Shown here piece after piece: positions 11,521-22,101 of a stretch of 64,000 nucleotides of DNA. The stretch covers positions 310,001-374,000 of the forward strand of contig JBAOKB010000147.1 in assembly GCA_037044905.1 (NCBI GenBank), in the 5' to 3' direction. Position 1 is the first letter of the stretch, and each line of letters opens with the position of its first letter. Under the pieces are notes generated by a model that worked only from the letters and a program-made list of their open reading frames with translations, did no database searches and was not told the origin of the DNA. A program made the position numbers and the translations under genes. The stretch comes from Hortaea werneckii (Eukaryota > Ascomycota > Dothideomycetes > Mycosphaerellales > Teratosphaeriaceae).

Positions 11521-14018
11521 TACGGACTGTGCTGCATCTGGATTCGCAATGTTTGAAGGAGTGCTTTAGTCCAGATCGTTAAGATTGTCAAGCGATGTGG
11601 TTGCGGACGAGATGAGGCGTGACTTGGGTTGTCGAGCGGTAGCTTCTATAATTGCGCTGTCGGCTACATAAGAGGAATCTACTATTATGAGAACCTCGAA
11701 CCTTAATCGAAGCATGGGCAAGATTATTACGGACAGAAGTTATGCGAACACTCTATATAACCCTCTGCTGTCGGGACACCGAGGAGTTTTATCGAAGGAA
11801 CTATGCATGTTGTGAGAGATGCGTAAACACGGCAAGCGTTGACAGTGCACACGTTTCTCTGGCCTATACCCTGATCTTCACCTGGCCACTGTAGAGGCAT
11901 ACGGCGTGCACCTTACAGTCGCTAGTTATGTAGGTCTGCAGACAAAGTCATGTGCCCGGCTTCGACCCTTGCACATAGCGATGTGCGTACTTAGGTACCT
12001 ATCCGTGTCCCGTTCCAAGATCTGTAGACGCTATATGGAAGTGTATTTTGATTCATTACTCGGGAGGAGCTCTCTAACTCCCTAGGTGTGCGTCCTACTC
12101 TCTGCTATAGTACAATGCGACATACGTTCCGTACCTCACCAGTGCTCTCACTATGTGGTCTTTGAGTTCTCGTAGAACACAATGATGTCCTTGCGACAAT
12201 CTTCCTGGAGTCGACGGCAGAGCGACTGCTGTTGTACCATCCATTCATGAGTGAAATCGCCGTATGGATTTGCAATCGGGACCTTGTCTTGCCATCATGT
12301 ACCAATGCCTGCATCTGATTCACTGTACTCCAACTACTCTGTCCTCTCTCTTTCACGATACCTATGTCAAACAAGATCTTCCCGCAAGTCGTCTCCGCCC
12401 GTCTTTGGTCGTTCAATAGCTTTTCATTGGTACTTGATAGGCGCAGTTCGAGATGATGGGCATGGTTCTGGTGTTCGCATCTTTGACGGCTTGTATCTCG
12501 GGATATCGCATGGTTTCGTCGAATGCGCCTAGATGTTAGGACCTTGCGCCCATCCTGCCTTCACAAGACGGCGCACGTCGCAGTCCTGGCGTATCTTGAC
12601 CGTATCGTGCGGCTAGGGATGTGGAAGCCCAGAGTAATCTCACCAAGGCCAATATGTAGTTCAGGCTGCTCAGACTCCCTCTTCTGTCTCACTCATAACC
12701 CAACTGAATCTACTTCGAATCGGAAGCTCGCGCGGTGTGTGAGAACGGGACAAGAGATACTCACCTGCAACGTCGCACCTGACCAAAGCGAAATGCCAGA
12801 GAAGACGCACAACGCCTGTATCTTTCGCGTGTCTCACCCAAGAAAGCTGGACGCCTGCCTTACTACAAGCAAACGCGTTTTTGAGAAGCTAACATACGTA
12901 CTGCTGCCGCCGAAAATGTTGTTAGAACAAGCAAAACGATGCCAACCCTTACGCTCTGATCCTGGGCAATTGGCAGAGCGAAGACGATGCCAACAGGGCT
13001 TCGCCGTCTTGCCTATGGCGTCAAAGATTTTACCAAGAGGAGTTGGCAGAATCGGCATCTTGGTGCTTGGCCGCTTCGTCGTAGTTCAAGCATGTGCCGC
13101 GGTGCTCTGGCATGAGAAAGGCTGGGCATCTGTTCACATGCCCAGACGGTACCGGTCTATGCTTATAGCTTCGCGCAAGTCCGATCGTCACAATCATCCC
13201 GGCAACCCCAGACGGGACATATGCGCGCGCCCCAGACGGTGGAAATATAAGTCAATAATGTGGTTCTAAGACACCAAAACGGCCATGGTTCGAGCAAAGA
13301 ACCACCGAGCCAACGGAGCCATCACGATTGTTGGGTTCGAGCGGCATCGTGTCTCCCACGCCACACGTGGTGACACGCTCTGGGCTTGCGGACGGGGACG
13401 TGCTTGATGTCACTCGGGCCCACCTCCAGCGACGCTTGACCCGTGGAGAACGCATTAGCTCCCCATGGTGCAGCGTAACGACGATGTGGAGACTCCTTCG
13501 GCTTGCCCATTTGGGTATTCCAGTAGGACGCAAGACCGAGAAGCTCTGACCCTCTCTTGGCTTCATTCCGAAGCCTTTGCCGTGAGGACCGCAGGCTCTT
13601 GGTCGCTTGTCAAGCCGCTGACGAGAAGCTCTCGGCATCAATGAGCAGAGCCGCATGTATTTTTCTCATTCCCGTCGTCATTGGCAGTCAGCGTCGCAGC
13701 CGATGCAGAATGACAGCCATGAGATGACCCCAGATGAGGGTTGCCCAATTGAGCGAATTGCGATACGGGTCAAGCACTAGGTTCACTGGTGAGCCGCGGC
13801 GCCGCAATAGTCTTTATCCGCGTTGCCATAGCTAGGAATAATTGCGCTGTATCTCCAGTTCCCTAGCGTAGTCGCAACAATCCTACCAACTACGAGGCTA
13901 CGACCAGGGACCCCGAAGTCCAGGTCGGAACCACTTTTCTTGCATCTGGGCGGCGGGCGTTTCATCCGGAGTGTGTGGGCCACCACATGCCCTCATTTCG
14001 CGCCGCACCCACGTTCCT
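11521..14018. other. Gene-poor region, no supported gene
   Basis: About 2.5 kb with only chance-like ORFs. The 248-codon ORF at 12523-13269 has no family resemblance and biased, unlikely composition. On the minus strand around 12830-13060 a short cysteine-containing frame is interrupted by a good-looking intron (GTACGT...TTGTAG), which could be a small unknown gene or a remnant. Confidence 0.4.
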
Positions 14019-14025
14019 ATATAGA
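14019..14025 (+). promoter_or_regulatory. Possible TATA box
   Basis: TATATAG about 85 bp upstream of the sugar-porter start codon. A pyrimidine-rich tract follows (about 14037-14100), as in many fungal core promoters. This is a sequence match only. Confidence 0.35.
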
Positions 14026-14107
14026 CCTCTTGCAAGGCCCTTCCATCTCATCCTCGCGTGCTTCTCAACCTCCCCGCTCACTACCCCAGACCTGGTCGAG
14101 CTTAACC

Positions 14108-16039
14108 ATGTTGGGTATCAAGAAGTATTACGGCCTCACGGGCAATGCCCTGAACCTGACCATCTCGTTCATTGCTGGATTGGACTTTTTGTAAGTTCCG
14201 TACCCTTGCCATCCAGTCTGCGTTGTGCTAATTGGTCCGAAGGCTCTTCGGCTATGATCAAGGTGTCACGGGCGGCCTGCTCGATTTGCCTTCCTTCATC
14301 AAGTATTTCCCATCAATCACCACCGTGCAAGGGTTCACTGGATCCGATCTTTCGGCCGAGACACGTTCGACATACCAGGGTATTGCAGTCGCTGCTTACA
14401 ACCTCGGATGCTTCTGCGGCGCTGTCTTCACCATCTTCGTCGGCAACCCACTTGGGCGTAAGAAGACAATTTTCTTCGGATCTATCATCATGACTATCGG
14501 CGCTCTCCTTCAGTGTACTGCCTACAACTTGTCCCATTTCATCATCGGACGTATTGTAACTGGCTGGGGCAACGGCATGAATACCAGCACCGTACCAACG
14601 TGGCAGTCCGAGACGGCTCAGTCGCACAAGCGTGGACCTCTCGTCATGATTGAAGGCATGCTTATCACTGCTGGTATTACGATCAGCTACTGGATCAACT
14701 ACGGCTTCTCCTTCCTTGGAGAGAATGAAGTCGCCTGGCGATTTCCACTGGCTTTCCAGATCGTATTTGCTTTGATAATTTTTGGGACCATTCTGAACCT
14801 TCCGGAATCCCCTAGATGGCTCGTCATGCAAGGAAAGCATGATGAGGCTATGGAGGTATTGACTTACATAAACAATAAGCCCGCGGATGATCCTGCTCTC
14901 GTTACAGAGTTCCAAGCCGTCTTGGCTACGGTCGAGGAAATGAGCAAGGGCTCCTTCCGAGCCCTGTTCGACATGAGTGAGTACCGCGAGTTCCACCGTG
15001 TCTGTCTGGCCTACGTCAACCAGATGTTCCAGCAAATCTCTGGTAAGTCAGTCTCTTGACTACAGCTCAAACTTAACACTGACAAAGGCAATTTTAAGGT
15101 ATCAACCTCATCACCTACTACGCACCGACCCTGTACAGCAAAGTTGGACTTGGCACTGGTCATTTGCCCAAACTTTTGGCTGCATGCAACGGTACCGAAT
15201 ATTTGTTGGCAGCATTCATTCCCATCTTTATCATTGAAAAGACAGGTCGACGACTGTTGATGCTTATCGGGGTACGCATCTCCTTGCAGGTTCTTCATTT
15301 CTAACCGCTGACAATGTTGTAGGCCTTTGGCATGGCCGCATCAATGGCAGTCTTGTCTGGCACGAACTGGGCACTTAGACACAACGGTGACAAGCAGGCT
15401 GGCTACACTCAGGCGGCTTTCCTTTTCATCTTCAACTCTTTCTTCGCCATTGGTTGGCTTGGCATGACCTGGCTGTACCCGGCCGAAATCGGTATGTTTT
15501 GAGCCTGCTTTGGTCTTATGAGAGACGTGCTAAGATTGCTTTTTTAGTTCCTCTCAAAATTCGCGCTCCCACCAATGCTTTGTCAACCTCCGCCAACTGG
15601 ATCTTCAACTTCATGGTCGTCATGATCACTCCAGTCGCCTTCGAAACCATCCATCACAACACGTATACCATCTTTGCAGTCATGTAAGTCGACCCACCAT
15701 TGGCGGAGCTTTGAATGAGTGCTAACGGTATCTAGAAACGGCGGATTGATTTTTCCGGTCACCTACTTCTTCTTCCCAGAGACCAAGCAGCGATCTCTTG
15801 AGGAGATGGATGAAATCTTCAAGAAGTCCTCCAACGTCTTCAACGTTGTGTCTATCTCGCTCAAGGAGCCTTACCACTACGACAAGCACGGCAACCTCAA
15901 GCCGGAGTATCTCGAGGCCGCCATGCGCAGGCGCAGCAGTGTCCACGACACTGGCGCCTACGGCAACGAGAAGCCGCGCGAGTCGCTCCAGGGTGCCGAG
16001 GGTCGCGAGAAGGCCGACTCGCACAGCAGCTCCTCTTAA
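14108..16039 (+). CDS. MFS sugar porter, STL1-type
   Basis: Twelve-span plasma-membrane sugar porter of 554 residues. All six exons join in frame: 14108-14190, 14243-15042, 15099-15271, 15323-15491, 15548-15683, 15736-16039. The introns are 51-56 nt. The N-terminus MLGIKKYYGLTGNALN and LLFGYDQGVTGGLL are characteristic of the STL1 group, which includes yeast glycerol/H+ symporter Stl1 and several fungal hexose transporters. Sugar-porter signatures present are GRKKTIFFGS, GRIVTGWGNG, PESPRWLVM, YPAEIVPLKIRAP and PETKQRSLEEMDEIF. The C-terminal tail is hydrophilic and Ser-rich. Unlike the genes to its left it has no frame break. Substrate (glycerol, hexose or other polyol) cannot be decided from sequence. 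Confidence 0.92.
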
Positions 16040-16445
16040 AGCAACTGCGTCCTGTGATGTCGTTGCGAGGGTATAGTCTTGGATTGGATGTCGTCCGCTG
16101 AGGACGAACTTTTCGTAAACAATACAGGTTGGGGGGAAATAAGGTTACGATCATAGATACCCCTTTTAAACTATTAATGATAGAGACGCTTTAACGAGAC
16201 TCGCTCGAAATCGTTTGCTACATCTCACAACTCGTCAGCATAGAAGATGTGTCAATGAGTATTAGGGGGCTGATGTCTTCTCTAACCACGTATGGTTTTG
16301 ATCTACCATCACAAGCCGTTCGAAGCGTTGGAGTGCTGGTGTTTACGAGGAGGGGATTTCTACAAGCGACGAGCCTTGTCAAAGGTCTTGAGGTGGGTTG
16401 GCGCGAACATGGCTACTCTGAAAGGTTGTTGCAAAGAAGTTCAGA
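16040..16445. other. Convergent 3' flanks
   Basis: Between the 3' ends of the sugar porter and the lipase gene. No gene or repeat is seen. Confidence 0.4.
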
Positions 16446-17759
16446 TCACAGCCCTTCTTTCGCAAGCATATCTGCAATCATGTCAGCAACTTACTGTCCC
16501 TCTGGAGTGGAAGGAGCAAGTGGACAGACCTGAAATTCCCAAGTAGAAAGCGATGGCATTGAAGTTTCTTTTGTGCCCAGTCAACTCCCAGAAGTACCAC
16601 CTCAGCCGATTCGTCCAATTGATAAGGTCAAGATGGCTAACGTTATCCAGAGTACCGCGGTAAGCGCCCCATTTGCTGCTGGCGACATTCACCAGGCCAT
16701 CATTCGGACCCTCAATACTCTCCACGATCTGATGGGATTTCCGGAATACGGATGTCAAGGTGGGCCTCAATAGAGCACCATAGGAGTAGTATTTGACCCC
16801 TTCCAGATCCGGTGTACGTGGGTTGAAGGAATTCGTCATGTATTCCTGGGTGAGCTGCTCAAAAGCACCCGTCTCGAAACCGAAGAACTCGAGTGCACGG
16901 TAGAGCTTTGGGATGTTGGTCATGCCAATAGATTTGAACATGTAATCGGCGAAGGCGGAGCCACGGTGGGGCGTGGATATTGTCGTCAGAGATTTGACGA
17001 TCACGTTAGGAGGCTTGAGCTGACTGATCATGTATCGTGAGTCGAGACCTCTAGATGGATGTTAGTGGCAATATCTGCCTGCAGGTGGAGAAGTATTGCG
17101 CCTACCCCTATAGATCTATGTCAGCTACATACCCTCATTTTGGTAGTGTCGTTCTGTCATCTCATACCATACTGTGTCTGCACAAGCAAAGCATGTCAGA
17201 AAGAGTAGCAAGTGAATGTATAGGTCCAGCAGCAGAGGAAGGCTTGCACTTACGCAATAATGTTGACTTCCCTCCCACCAGCCTCCCTCTCAATGTCCTC
17301 GCTAAGCTTCTGCGCTCTCGCCTCAATGCTGCCGCTTGGCGGCACAGTAGCGGTCATGACCTGTATGTCTCGTGCTGCCAGTGCGTCACGAATACCATAC
17401 CAATACTCTATACCTGGCATGTTTGGACCAGCGATCCGGAGCTCGTCGAAACCCAGGAGTCCGTGGGCAAGGATGATCGGGTATTTTGGTGCGCGATAAC
17501 TCGAGCGTAGAACCGAAAATTGATCATGAATGATGTTGTCGCCATCTCTCCCTGATACGTCCGTTCCTTCAGTGGAATTGGGCTCCTTGGAACCATCTGA
17601 TGATTCTTTGAGCCGGGGATCGTGGACCTCTCGTTGGCGGAGGAGGCGAGAGGAAGTTGTCAGGTCGCGCGATTTCTGGGAGAGCGAGACTACATGCCCA
17701 GACCTTCTAACACCTATACTGATCCGCGGATGGCCGTAAAGCATACTCACTGCCCGCAT
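16446..17759 (-). CDS. TGL2: Triacylglycerol lipase, TGL2-like, with a 10-nt microexon at the nucleophile
   Basis: Alpha/beta-hydrolase lipase resembling mitochondrial Tgl2 and its filamentous-fungal relatives. Exon 1 (17254-17759) gives a basic, Ser/Arg-rich N-terminus that could be a mitochondrial presequence, then YPIILAHGLLGFDELRI. Exon 1 ends in REVNIIA. A 10-nt exon (17168-17177) would add HSM. Exon 3 (16530-17050) begins GLDSRYMISQL, and exon 4 (16446-16471) ends DMLAKEGL. The nucleophile motif HSMGGLD is thus spread over three exons. As sequenced the phase between microexon and exon 3 does not close: bases for one Gly appear missing, so there is an indel or an unusual splice. Exons 3 and 4 join perfectly (intron 16472-16529). 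The nucleophile is the Ser of HSM; SIEGPNDGLV probably carries the acid, and VSHLDLI the His. Confidence 0.75.
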
Positions 17760-18181
17760 GCCCGCGATTGAAGGTCAGGTGTCGACCGAAGCGACGGCGA
17801 GGTCCTTGAAGGGGGCAATGCGCGACGCGGCCTGATCTTTCTTTGCTATCTGAGTGACTTGTTGGGCGTGATAAAGATATCAAACATGGCGAACGATACT
17901 CAAATTTTGCAAATACATCGTCGAGAACGAATAAGATGCGCTGTCGATGAGCGATCGTGGCTTTGAGAAGCGTAGAAGCGTAGAAGGTGATGAAGTCGAG
18001 GAGACGCGTCTTCGCGTGCTCACATGACATCACGCGCTCGAAATGTTTCCCAAGGTCGCAACCTGGAATACCACAGACACCATAATACCTTCGCCGCATA
18101 TATGTCTTATACATCAACCTGCATAAGAGCAATATTTGGAAGAATTTGCTATTGGTCTACACAACATTTCGAATATCTAAA
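17760..18181. other. Intergenic, lipase promoter
   Basis: Between the lipase start and the 3' end of the acyl-CoA dehydrogenase, both on the minus strand. No gene is supported. Confidence 0.4.
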
Positions 18182-19540
18182 TCAGCCGCTGTACTCTCTC
18201 TGCAGCAATCGTGCAATCGTCTGTAACTGGATGTTGCTAGTCCCCTCGTAAATGGCACCAATCTTTGAGTCTCTCCAGTACTTCTCCGCCAGTCCCTCTC
18301 TGACGAAACCCATGCCACCCATCCATTCGATAGCGTTTCCACTCACGCGGCCTGCGACCTGCGACGCGAACAGCTTGGCCATCGCTGCGTCTCTGACGAA
18401 GTCGAGACCGGCTTCCTTCTTTCGCGCTGCGTTATATACGAGTGCCCGGGCGGCCGTGATGTCTGTGTATGCCTGTGCGAGCTGGAATTGCATCCCCTGG
18501 AATTCGCCCACCAAGCTGCCAAACTGCTTGCGGTCGTTCCAGACGTAGCGAGCGGCGTTCTCCCAAGCGCCCAGAGCGAGACCTGTCATCTGCGCTGCGA
18601 TGCCAATTCTGCCCTCGTTCAGGAGTCCGATGGCATACTTGTAGCCTTCCCCTTCCTTTCCGAGAAGATTGGAAGCCGGGACCTCGACATCGTCGAAGTT
18701 GATGACACAAGTGGAGGAGGCGCGGATGCCCAGCTTCTTCTCCTTCTTGGCAATGCTGAATCCCTTCGTGTCTTTCTCCACAATGAAGGCGGTGATGCCC
18801 TTGTAGCCCTTAGATGGGTCAAGGTTAGCAAAGACAATGAAGAAGTTGGCTTCCATGCTGTTTGTGATCCACATCTTGCTGCCAGAGATCTTGTATCCGT
18901 TGCTCGTCTTTTCGGCTTTGGTCTTCAAGGCGAAAGCATCAGAGCCGGAAGCTGGCTCCGACAAACAGAAGGAGCCGACGGTGTTCGTCGCCAATTGAGG
19001 CAGCCACTTCTTCCTGCTCTCCTCGGTGCCATACTTCAGTATTGCTGTGTTGACAAGAGTATTGTGTACGTCTACCATCACGCTGACGCTTGGGTCTACT
19101 CTCGCAAGCTCCTCGATTCCGACAATAGCCGAGGTGAAATTCATGCCGGCTCCGCCATACTTCTCGGGGATCTCTATTCCCATCAGGCCTTGTTCGAAGC
19201 ACTGCTCCACGACTGCTGGATCCATGTGCTCAGATTCGTCCATCTCGCGAACCTTGGGAAGGATGGTTTCGGCGGCGAACTTGGAGACCGTGTCGGCCAT
19301 TGCCTGCTCTGTCTCGGTGAAATGGAAGATTGGAGTTGGGGTCATGGTATCGAGGTCGTAAGGCTCGCCCTCGGTGGTGACATTGTCCGTATCGTACCGC
19401 CGCTTTGGAGTGCTGGAGAGGCATCTTGGTGCTTGCTGTCTTAGTGCTGCACGAGATAGCACGCTTCGGCTTAGAGACGTGCGTGGGCATGAGGCAGCAG
19501 CGCGGGCGAGCGGTCTAAGTGTGCGTGCAAGAGAGGCCAT
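18182..19540 (-). CDS. Mitochondrial short/branched-chain acyl-CoA dehydrogenase
   Basis: FAD-dependent acyl-CoA dehydrogenase of 452 residues, intron-free and intact. It oxidises acyl-CoA to 2-enoyl-CoA in mitochondrial beta-oxidation or branched-chain amino-acid breakdown, passing electrons to ETF. The start at 19540 (MASLARTLRPLARAAAS) gives a typical Arg/Ala/Ser presequence; an in-frame ATG 12 codons upstream is less likely. Seen features are ETEQAMADTVSKFAAE (N-terminal helical domain), the ACAD signature CLSEPASGSDAFA, KMWITNSMEAN, and IGAIYEGTSNIQL near the C-terminus. The Glu of YEGT (about residue 432) is the catalytic base in short- and short/branched-chain enzymes, which favours an ACADS/ACADSB type over a long-chain type. 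Confidence 0.92.
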   Translation of the reverse strand: MASLARTLRPLARAAASCPRTSLSRSVLSRAALRQQAPRCLSSTPKRRYDTDNVTTEGEPYDLDTMTPTPIFHFTETEQAMADTVSKFAAETILPKVREMDESEHMDPAVVEQCFEQGLMGIEIPEKYGGAGMNFTSAIVGIEELARVDPSVSVMVDVHNTLVNTAILKYGTEESRKKWLPQLATNTVGSFCLSEPASGSDAFALKTKAEKTSNGYKISGSKMWITNSMEANFFIVFANLDPSKGYKGITAFIVEKDTKGFSIAKKEKKLGIRASSTCVINFDDVEVPASNLLGKEGEGYKYAIGLLNEGRIGIAAQMTGLALGAWENAARYVWNDRKQFGSLVGEFQGMQFQLAQAYTDITAARALVYNAARKKEAGLDFVRDAAMAKLFASQVAGRVSGNAIEWMGGMGFVREGLAEKYWRDSKIGAIYEGTSNIQLQTIARLLQREYSG

Positions 19541-20122
19541 TATGTCGAGCAGATGGGATGTAGGGTATTGCAACAAAAGAAGATGGAATGTTCAGAGGGA
19601 AGACGAGTACTACCTTGTGGTTCTTACCTTGCGGATAATGCCGGTCGAATAGGCGCGGCTTTGTCGAATTGCCATCCACATTAGACCGACATGTGACAGT
19701 GAACCTCGGGTAGATCTACTGGAGTGCACGGAGACGAAAGCCTCCCGCACGGGCTGCAGCTGGAGGCTCCGTTGTGCATCCTCAGGCATCTCCAGTGGAG
19801 CCCCCGGCCGGACCCGCCTCCCTTTCCACCTGCAACTTCCCTCGCTTCTATTTGGAAGTTGCTTCCGCTAGATCACTTTACCTGCCTCCGTGAAACCGAA
19901 GGCAATCTGGCGAGATAGCAACAAAAACTTTCGCAAGTCAGCCAGCACGAGATGTGTCACGGCCGAAAGCTGCTGAACGAGACGTGCACCATTTTGCTCT
20001 GAGACTAACAGAAGGCAGTTGCGCCTCGACAAGACTAACTGATCCCAGTCGGATTGCGTGACATGTAATAAAATTTCACAAGGGGAATCGGCAAAATCGA
20101 AGAGACCTTCAGCAACGTGAAA
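19541..20122. promoter_or_regulatory. Divergent promoter region
   Basis: Lies between the head-to-head starts of the acyl-CoA dehydrogenase and the unknown gene at 20123. The CTCCAGTGGAGCCCCCGGCCGG stretch near 19790-19812 is GC-rich, but I recognise no defined operator. Confidence 0.3.
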
Positions 20123-21501
20123 ATGGCCTACGGTCACTTAGAGGCTGGCTTTGAAGACCGTCAAACCTACCACAGGTGGAGCGATCGCCTGCATGCAGCT
20201 CTTTGTTCAAAAACTTCGACAACCGGGTTTCTGCACTTACCCCAGCATGTTCGAGGCCGCATCTATAAGCTAGCCATCTACGACCACGATCGCTCTGTGG
20301 TCTTTCTGCCGCGAGCATTGCCCCGTAGAATTGACGATCGCTGGGACGATGACCTGCCTGGTCCCCTTGATTTAGCCTTCAGCCTGCCAACGACCACGGA
20401 GCCCGGCAATAATCAGTGGTGGGAGCAGTATGGTGCAAATTTGACGGCTGCCGATGACTGTTCGGCCGGCAACTGGGTGACGGGAACCCCCGAAAACAGC
20501 GGCATCAGTCAGAGCGTTAATGGCGCTTCTTATTGTGCAAGCTCCGACGCTGGCATTAGTGAATCGAGCATAGGTGGAGTTTGCTTTGCGCAAGTAGATG
20601 TTATGTCAGAGAGCGGAGGCTGCACCAGCACTGATGATGGAGCGGACACCACTCTGAGCGACAGCGACGACGACTACCGCTTCGAAACCAATCCAAGTAT
20701 GAGTTCGCCTATTTCCTTCTTAAACATTGCCGCTGGCTCTACAATCGAGCCACCATCACTATGCCTAAGTGGCGAGTGCCGTGACGCGGAATGTGAGCAC
20801 TGTGCCGGCAATGGTCTTGCCAGCGACCAGGACGAGAGCTGCTATCAAAACGAGGATCCCTTCGTCAATGAGCATGAGAATGACGAAGAGCACTTCGACC
20901 CATTCGAAATCAATGGTATGCTATATGAGCCCAGAGAGCCTTCCATCTTGCTAGCTTGCAAAGAGATTCGCGAGCAATGTTTGCCGCAATACTACCCTAG
21001 CAATGCTTTCTCCTGGCGCTTCGACTGGCTCAATTACAAAGATTCATTATCGCATTTCTCTGGCTGGGTAGATCATGTCGTCAAGGAGCACACGAAAGAA
21101 ATGACTGGCGTGTCTTTCCAGGGCCGACATGTTGGGGAAGAGGGTGTGGAATTTGACGCCGACATCGACATCTTGGACGGCGCCCCATTCTTTCATGTCA
21201 GAGTGGCAGCTACACATGATGACGAGGCTTCGAGTGCAATATCGGATGGGCTGAATCGTCAGTTGATCACGGCGTTGTGGGAAATGCTAATAACTAATGG
21301 CTCGCGGGGTTTCATGACAGGGAAAGGCCTCAAGGAGTTGTGCAAGCTCTTCGTCTGTGCCATGCATCGGTAAGTCGAGAGGACATGCTCGCCTGTGTCA
21401 CATTTGCTGACATTCCCCGAAGTGATAGTGGGTCGGCTGATTACCATACTGAGCCGGGACAATTACTGCTTGACACTCCAACCATTCGGAGTGTGCTGTA
21501 A
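20123..21501 (+). CDS. Unrecognised acidic fungal protein
   Basis: Predicted 441-residue protein from exons 20123-21369 and 21423-21501. The intron (GTAAGT...CGAAG) removes the stop codon that ends the uninterrupted frame, and exon 2 reads SGSADYHTEPGQLLLDTPTI. The N-terminal LHLPQHVRGRIYKLAIYDHD resembles the 'LP.EIR..IY..AL' opening of many Dothideomycete proteins of unknown function, some F-box-like. The middle is Ser/Asp/Glu-rich, with TLSDSDDDYRFE and a Cys patch (CLSGECRDAECEHC). The C-terminal part is more globular and contains ACKEIREQCLPQYY. No catalytic motif is visible. The ATG at 20123 is the first in frame. Confidence 0.7.
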
Positions 21502-21733
21502 CCAAGCTGCCAACTAATTCGTCTGATTATGATGATCTGCAGTGGGCGCTGGCTGAGTTTGATGACACATGTAAGGGGCCGGGCTCAGAAAGCGAAGTTG
21601 CTAAAATACATAGCTGTCGCAAGGAAAGCTGTCTATGTATGCGTATATTTGGTAGTCTGCCACACTATGCATTATGTTGTATTATTCTCGTATTCTGAGT
21701 CTTATCTAGTAGGAAAGGTGCACGGCTACATAG

Positions 21734-21751
21734 TACCTACCTAGGTAGGTA
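21734..21751. repeat. Perfect palindrome TACCTACCTAGGTAGGTA
   Basis: An 18-bp perfect inverted repeat. Shorter versions occur at about 8519-8528, inside the DUF3431 intron (27337-27348), and as direct TACCTACC runs at about 30452-30486. Confidence 0.8.
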
Positions 21752-21852
21752 ACTATCAGAGACGTTCGATGGCTTGAATCATGAGGTTGCACCTGGGCAG
21801 CTTGCCCCACTCCGTACCTGCTCTCTACGGCACAGCGCTAACTGTGCGTGCC

Positions 21853-21872
21853 TTTTTTTTTTTTTTTTTTTT
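21853..21872. repeat. T20 homopolymer
   Basis: Uninterrupted run of 20 T about 230 bp upstream of the arrestin start codon. Poly(dA:dT) tracts often keep fungal promoters nucleosome-poor. Confidence 0.85.
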
Positions 21873-22101
21873 CGCGACACTTTTGTACTCCAACGCTAGC
21901 ACATCTTCGTCTTCTTTTGCTTTGGGGTTCTCTCTGACGAATGTTCTGTAGTCACGAAACGTGATCTATCCGTATGCGCTAGCCCAACGTCCAAGGCCAC
22001 ACTTTGCTGCGGCCAAGCCTCGTTCTTCCGACTCCGGAACTGGCCGGACGTGTGCGGTTCCAAAGAAGCGTTCGAACAGCTGATAATGCTGCAACGGCAT
22101 C

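Larger units (their letters stand above)
21502..22101. other. Promoter region of the arrestin gene
   Basis: Contains an 18-bp palindrome and a T20 run, both listed separately. No gene is seen. Confidence 0.4.

Noticed and set aside
12523..13269. 248-codon ORF in the gene-empty tract
   Set aside because: Composition is unlike the other proteins, it matches no family, and a minus-strand intron-like structure overlaps it; length alone is not enough.
18488..19444. 318-codon ORF antisense to the acyl-CoA dehydrogenase
   Set aside because: Shadow of a GC-biased conserved gene.
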